Below are positions 59,357 through 64,000 of a stretch of DNA of 64,000 nt, piece by piece. The translations under genes were made by a program, and so were the position numbers. This DNA is from Lamellibrachia satsuma (Eukaryota; Annelida; Polychaeta; Sabellida; Siboglinidae), in assembly GCA_033239005.1 (NCBI GenBank), contig BSQZ01000038.1:2136001-2200000 (forward strand), given 5' to 3'. The notes under the pieces are model-generated. The model had not been told where the DNA came from and made no database searches. It saw nothing but the letters and a program-made list of their open reading frames with translations. Each line of letters begins with the position of its first letter. Within the stretch, counting starts at the first letter, position 1.

Positions 59357-59533
59357 CGGAAAAGACGGCTTCTTCTCCGCTCCAAAGTTTTTCTTCCGTG
59401 CAAGTTCGCTGTGCCGATCCATTTAAGACAAATCCGTAGTTGCAGGAGAACGTAGCTACGGACTGGATAATATCACTGTCGCCATTCTTGCTACCGTTAA
59501 CTGGCGTCAACAATGTTCCGCACCAAGGGATTC
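59357..59533 (-). CDS. Sushi/CCP exon 6, fourth Cys missing
   Basis: Acceptor TTTGCAG, weak donor G|GTTAGC, open frame. WCGTLLTPVNGSKN, FSCNYGFVLNG and QRTCTEEKLWSG carry three Cys; the ATC position reads AVFS. It has no Met and so is easily missed. Confidence 0.6.
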
Positions 59534-59729
59534 CTGCAAAGAAATCATTAAAGGAAAGTATCTTAAACCCATACTGCTAGCAATGTAGATCAAACATCTG
59601 AAACATTATATTTAATATAGGGGAACAACGTACAAAACGTATATGTATAAGACGGGCCCCTTAAACAAGATTTGTCACAAAGTTGACGTTTTGAATTAAA
59701 ACATTTCTTTCTATATAATAAACGTTTCT

Positions 59730-59935
59730 ACTTGTCTCACTACATCTGTACTTATATAAAGCGCCTTGTCGTCTAAATTTCTATATCTAAGGGATGTTTA
59801 AATCATCAACCGATTGTTGTCGCCTTAAAAAATTCATGTTGCACATGTTGGCGATTCAGAAGGACTAATTTTGTCTACCATGTTAACATGGAACATTTTC
59901 TCTACTGTGTAAATAGATTGACCAACACAGGTGGA
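59730..59935 (-). other. Truncated duplicate of the exon 7 downstream intron
   Basis: Matches 58790-58995 (GATTGTTGTCGC, GTTGGCGATTCAGAAGGA) and keeps only the last ~15 bases of the exon 7 type before breaking off at 59935. Marks the edge of a segmental duplication of about 2 kb. Confidence 0.6.
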
Positions 59936-60012
59936 ATAGTGATAAAGACCTTTCTAATGACTTCCCAATGCAATAATGTTAACACAGTGCTAATAACATT
60001 AGCCCAATCATT

Positions 60013-60190
60013 CTAAAGGGAAAAACAATTGACACAATCACTTTCTCGTTCAGTCCAATTTCCCGTTTCCGTGCATATTCGTTGCGTGGAACCAATTGCT
60101 CGGTATCCGCGATCGGAATAGAAGGTCGCATCAGAGTCCATAATATCATCGCTAACGATCTGACTGCTGTATGACGGCGTGACCTTTGTG
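60013..60190 (-). pseudogene. Sushi/CCP exon 5, decayed
   Basis: Related to exon 9 (DRGYRxxGSTQR). The first Cys region is gone, the second Cys is Ser (FYSDRGYR); RICTETGNW and SDCVN remain. No good splice sites. Confidence 0.65.
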
Positions 60191-60339
60191 TTGTTCAATT
60201 GTTCGCTTATAAAACATAAATAATTTGGTCACCTCATATTGTTATAGTTAAACTGGCAATAATATTTAATTGCACTTATTTCAAAGATTTATATACTATA
60301 ACATACTTACCGGATTCACTCTAGTGAAAGTATACTGAC

Positions 60340-60513
60340 CTACACACGTCGCTACTTCCCCGTCCCAAGTCTCGTGATTCGTGCAATTCCGCAGAGCCGA
60401 ACCGTTTAGGCGAAATCCGTAGTCGTAGAAGAATGTTACAACTGAATCGACGACGTCATTACTGCCGATCTTACTGCCATTTGTCGGCGTCTCCAAAGAG
60501 CCACAGTGAATAT
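60340..60513 (-). CDS. Sushi/CCP exon 4, second Cys replaced by Tyr
   Basis: 174 bp, acceptor ATGTAG, donor GTCAGT, phase 1-1, open. IHCGSLETPTNG, FFYDYGFRLNG (TGC to TAC), RNCTNHETWDG and ATCVG. Confidence 0.7.
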
Positions 60514-60764
60514 CTACATATAAATAAAAACAGCTAAGTAAATAATGAAAATGTTTCTCCATCGAACTTAATTATATATTCAACCCATACTGCGTGCAAT
60601 GTTGATCAAACATCTGAAACATTAAAATTTAATATAGGGGAATAACGTGCAAGGGGGGCGTTTTGCACGTTGTTAAGCAAGATTTGTCTTAAAGTTGACA
60701 TTTTTTATTAAAACATATACTACACCATAATTACCTGATTCACTCTAGTGAAACGTGTACTCAC

Positions 60765-60938
60765 CAACACACGTCGCTACTCCCCCGTCCCAAGTTTCCT
60801 GATCCGTACAATTCCGCAGAGCCGAACCGTTTAGGCGAAATCCGTAGTCGCAGGAGAATGTTACAACTGAATCGACGACGTCATTGCTGCCGATCTTACT
60901 GCCATTTGTCGGCGTCTCCAAAGAGCCACAGTGAATCT
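60765..60938 (-). CDS. Sushi/CCP exon 3, intact
   Basis: 174 bp, acceptor ATGCAG, donor GTGAGT, phase 1-1. IHCGSLETPTNG, FSCDYGFRLNG, RNCTDQETWDG and ATCVGE: all four Cys and Trp present. Sister of exons 4 and 8. Confidence 0.85.
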
Positions 60939-61297
60939 CTGCATGTAAATGATAATAACTAAAAAAATGATGGAAATGTAGATCAAACGTCTGAAACACT
61001 ATATTTAATATAGTGGAACAAAGTGCAAAACGGACTCCTTCAGATATATTTGTCATAAAGTCATAAGGCATTTTTTTTTAAACATTTCTTTCTATATAAT
61101 AATTGTCTTCACTTGTCTCGCTACATATGTACTTATGTAAAGCGCCTTGTTGTCTAAATTTATATATCTAAGGGGTGTTTCAAAACACCACCCGATTGTT
61201 GTGGCTTTAAAAATGTTTTGTTGCACATGTTGGCGATTCAAAAGGATTAATTTTGTCTGTCATGCGGCATTTTCTTCACTTTTGTAAATAGACTGAC

Positions 61298-61432
61298 CAA
61301 CACATGTGGCATCTATTCCGTTCCATTTTCCGTGAGTAGTGCAACTTCGTTGAGCCGAACCATCAAGGCTAAATCCGTAGTCGCACGAAAACGTCGCAAC
61401 TGAGTCGACAACATCAGCGTTGCTGTTCTTTG
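61298..61432 (-). pseudogene. Sushi/CCP exon 2, front end lost at a TA microsatellite
   Basis: Donor GTCAGT intact; [30 protein letters not shown] and ATCVG kept. The first Cys and the acceptor are missing; the sequence changes near 61432, just before the (TA)n at 61454. Confidence 0.7.
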
Positions 61433-61450
61433 TCTAGATTATGTGTCTGT

Positions 61451-61557
<107 letters not shown>

Positions 61558-61642
61558 TGTGCTTTTATTTCGTGTAACTTTATTTCAGTGACTTTATATG
61601 TCAGACCCAAATATATTAATTTCTACATTACAATTTACTGAC

Positions 61643-61813
61643 CAACACAGCTGGCGTCTGTGCCGTTCCACGTTCCATCTTCCGTGCACCAGCGCTGCGC
61701 GGAACCGGTTAAGCGGTATCCGCGATCGCACGAGAAGTTCGCGACTGAACCAACGGAATTGGTGCCGGTGTTCGTGATTCCGTGGGCGAGGGGTCCATTG
61801 TAACAGAGTACAG
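61643..61813 (-). CDS. Sushi/CCP exon 1, intact
   Basis: 171 bp, acceptor TCTTGCAG, donor GTCAGT, phase 1-1. VLCYNGPLAHG, FSCDRGYRLTG, RWCTEDGTWNG and ASCVG: all four Cys and Trp. It directly follows the NIDO-type exon in frame (phase 1). Confidence 0.8.
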
Positions 61814-62314
61814 CTGCAAGATAAACCGATAATTGGTAGGCATATTGTTTTCATTGATTTATTAAGGTGGCTGGGGCGGCTTACGTGTCAGTTAATTTTT
61901 TCATATCCTACTTATAATATGTAAGAATATTGGCATAAATAATCAGGCGGTATTAAAAACATATTATCACATATTTGTTTAATTATTTATAGGTGTGTCT
62001 ATAGGAGTACCACCACCACCGCCACAATAGGAGTACTACCACCACCACCACCACTGTCACTATATGAGTACTACCATTACTACCAGTACGTCATCATCAA
62101 ATGTTACATAATCGTGTGATCGAAATCATATGGTCAACAGAGACTACTGCAGTTCTCTTATTCACTACTTATATATTTATTACGGACATTACTGTATTTT
62201 AAAGAATATACATTTGCCATTTTTAATGTGCGAAAATAAAGATTTGATTATACTGGTCAAGCTGTGAGGTTACGCTCGTGTTATATCAGCCCTATTGGCG
62301 AACGCTTTACTAAC

Positions 62315-62459
62315 ATCCGTCGATGGTGATGACACTTGTGTCAGTTCGGAACATCCATCTGCCTTGAACTTCAACATTAATCGTGGATGTAATGTTCTGT
62401 ATGCCACTCGTCAGAGATCCAGGGACGGAGATGATAAGGTCATTCTCATAAAGGCCAAC
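62315..62459 (-). CDS. Exon encoding the end of a nidogen-like (NIDO) domain
   Basis: 145 bp, acceptor ACTTCAG, donor GTTAGT, phase 0 to 1. It reads [36 protein letters not shown] and [10 protein letters not shown]. The INITxxSNVxxxGRWxFRxD pattern is the closing part of NIDO domains in secreted and membrane proteins such as SNED1-type (sushi, nidogen and EGF) and mucin-4-like proteins. Joining to the first sushi exon keeps the frame. The gene's start lies to the right, beyond the compound microsatellite, and was not found before the window ends. Confidence 0.55.
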
Positions 62460-62465
62460 CTGAAG

Positions 62466-63052
<587 letters not shown>

Positions 63053-63054
63053 TT

Positions 63055-63470
63055 AATAAAATGATCTGAAGTATCAAATGCTTTGGATAAATGTATAAAT
63101 ATATTTATTGGTGTTTCATTTGAATCCAGCGCCGCTACTGTTCTGTGCAGTACTTTCAAAAATGCATATTTTATTTAATGACCAGTTTTGAAGCCATACT
63201 GGCTTGCATAACAAAGTCTATATTCAGTAAATAACGAATACATTTAATTGTGCTTAACTTGTTTCAATAACTTTGAAAATTACTGGTAATAATTATCTGG
63301 TAAAATTCCAGCATGTAAAATTTGTTTTACAATTAAAGTTAGATATTCCATTATGAGGCATTTTATGTATTTTAGTAGTTTCAAAGAAATACCATCAAGA
63401 TCACAGCTAATTTTTGTAAGAAATGCAATTTTTTCCAAAAGTCGCTGTCGCGCCGAGCTATACACGCGAG
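63055..63470 (-). mobile_element. LINE fragment (CR1-like RT front part)
   Basis: Minus strand: KIAFLTKISCDLDGISLKLL, LIVKQILHAGILPD, then after loss of the next part SQYGFKTGH and DSNETPINIFIHLSKAFDTS. This is the DGIS-LLK, GIxPD, SQYGFKKGHST, NETPINIFLDLSKAFDTLDH series of a LINE group common in marine invertebrates. Stops and deletions present; cut off at the microsatellite. Confidence 0.7.
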
Positions 63471-63790
63471 GCTTGGAGAGGGGTATTTGGAGGCGCCCCC
63501 TCTATTATCAAATTTAACTTAGTCCATTCAAAGCTGCCCGATCGGTAATCACAAGGTGGCGCAAAGGTACCGCCCAGTGTTTGCACGTGGCCCCGTGATA
63601 ACTGGTGATTGGCGGAGGGCAACTTTATGCTGGACGAGAAGTATTTCAAATTCAGTTGCCGCTTCTGTCTTGTACAGTAAGCAACGTTGCGTTTACGCTC
63701 TGTTCGAAAATATCCAAAGTCGTTGTCGTCTTGTGCGGGTTGTTCACAAGCTACATCTCATCTGATATATAGAAGGTGAGTGTATCCGAC

Positions 63791-64000
63791 ATGGAACGCA
63801 TGTTGTTATTAGGACACTCATTTGTCCACCGTTTGGATGCTTTTATGAAAGCTACTGAACGTGTGAATTTTGAGTTCGACGAATGTAGAACGACTTGTAG
63901 ACTAATCGGTATCGGCGGGTTGAGAATTGATGGCTTATTTTCGCCAAGAATGATGGATGAAGTTGCGACATTCAGACCTGGAATTTTGATCATTGAAATC
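63791..64000 (+). CDS. SGNH/GDSL-hydrolase-like protein, N-terminal part (runs off the window)
   Basis: The ATG at 63791 opens a frame with no stop to the window end (70 codons). MLLLGHSFVHRLDAF is the block I region (GHSF in place of GDSx, Ser as nucleophile). LIGIGGLRIDGL is the block II Gly. VATFRPGILIIEI leads into the strand before the expected GxND block III, which lies outside. SGNH esterase domains of this GHSF type are carried by several retrotransposon groups and by many invertebrate uncharacterised proteins, so it may be element-borne. A donor-like GGTGAGTG lies 15 bases before the ATG. Confidence 0.55.
   Translation, partial: MERMLLLGHSFVHRLDAFMKATERVNFEFDECRTTCRLIGIGGLRIDGLFSPRMMDEVATFRPGILIIEI

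Overview
This window is animal nuclear DNA. It has spliced genes with canonical GT/AG sites, secreted extracellular-domain exons (sushi/CCP and the end of a nidogen-like domain), a TATA/Inr core promoter, long TA and GT microsatellites, and a dense, nested load of non-LTR, Ty3/gypsy-like, hAT, TTAA-target and Harbinger-like elements. Everything fits a repeat-rich marine invertebrate (a lophotrochozoan or non-vertebrate deuterostome). The sequence alone does not let me name the species. No bacterial-type operon, rRNA, tRNA or CRISPR array was seen.

Layout. 0-12.7 kb is a repeat landscape: one copy of a long segmental repeat (1-2.5 kb), a jockey-like LINE (A) split by a second LINE (B), CR1/L2-like LINE fragments (C), and a 54-bp minisatellite interrupted by a LINE. 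12.8-17.5 kb holds the best new gene candidate: a small spliced gene for a secreted, strongly cationic, cysteine-rich peptide (106 aa precursor: signal peptide, acidic propiece, Lys-Arg cleavage site, basic mature part with five Cys). It has a TATA box and initiator upstream and a kappaB-like site, and a 153-bp Harbinger-type MITE lies just behind it. 17.6-20.9 kb is a second copy of the segmental repeat. 20.9-28.5 kb is a 7.6-kb element with TTAA duplication and short inverted ends; it contains a 2.2-kb hAT element with a perfect 8-bp target duplication, plus decayed gene exons. A related sequence at 46.2 kb gives the uninterrupted target.

29.3-38.7 kb is a large inverted repeat (two arms of about 2.1 kb carrying LINE A) around a decayed Ty3/gypsy element, a broken copy of the cationic-peptide mature exon, and a long TA tract. 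39-46 kb is mixed repeat debris with a second broken copy of that exon at 44.6 kb. 46.7-50.2 kb is an L2/CR1-like LINE with a PHD-finger ORF1 and an endonuclease, but its reverse transcriptase core is deleted. 50.2-53 kb repeats earlier elements in reverse. 54.2-56.2 kb is a diverged tandem repeat of roughly 250-bp units.

56.3-62.5 kb, minus strand, is the main host gene segment: the end of a nidogen-like (NIDO) exon followed by eleven sushi/CCP exons in phase 1-1. Only four of the eleven are intact; the rest have lost cysteines, splice sites or the reading frame. The window ends at 63.8-64.0 kb in the start of an SGNH-hydrolase-like reading frame, probably also element-borne. The two host systems that look functional are the defence-peptide-like gene and the sushi gene; most other coding potential belongs to mobile elements.
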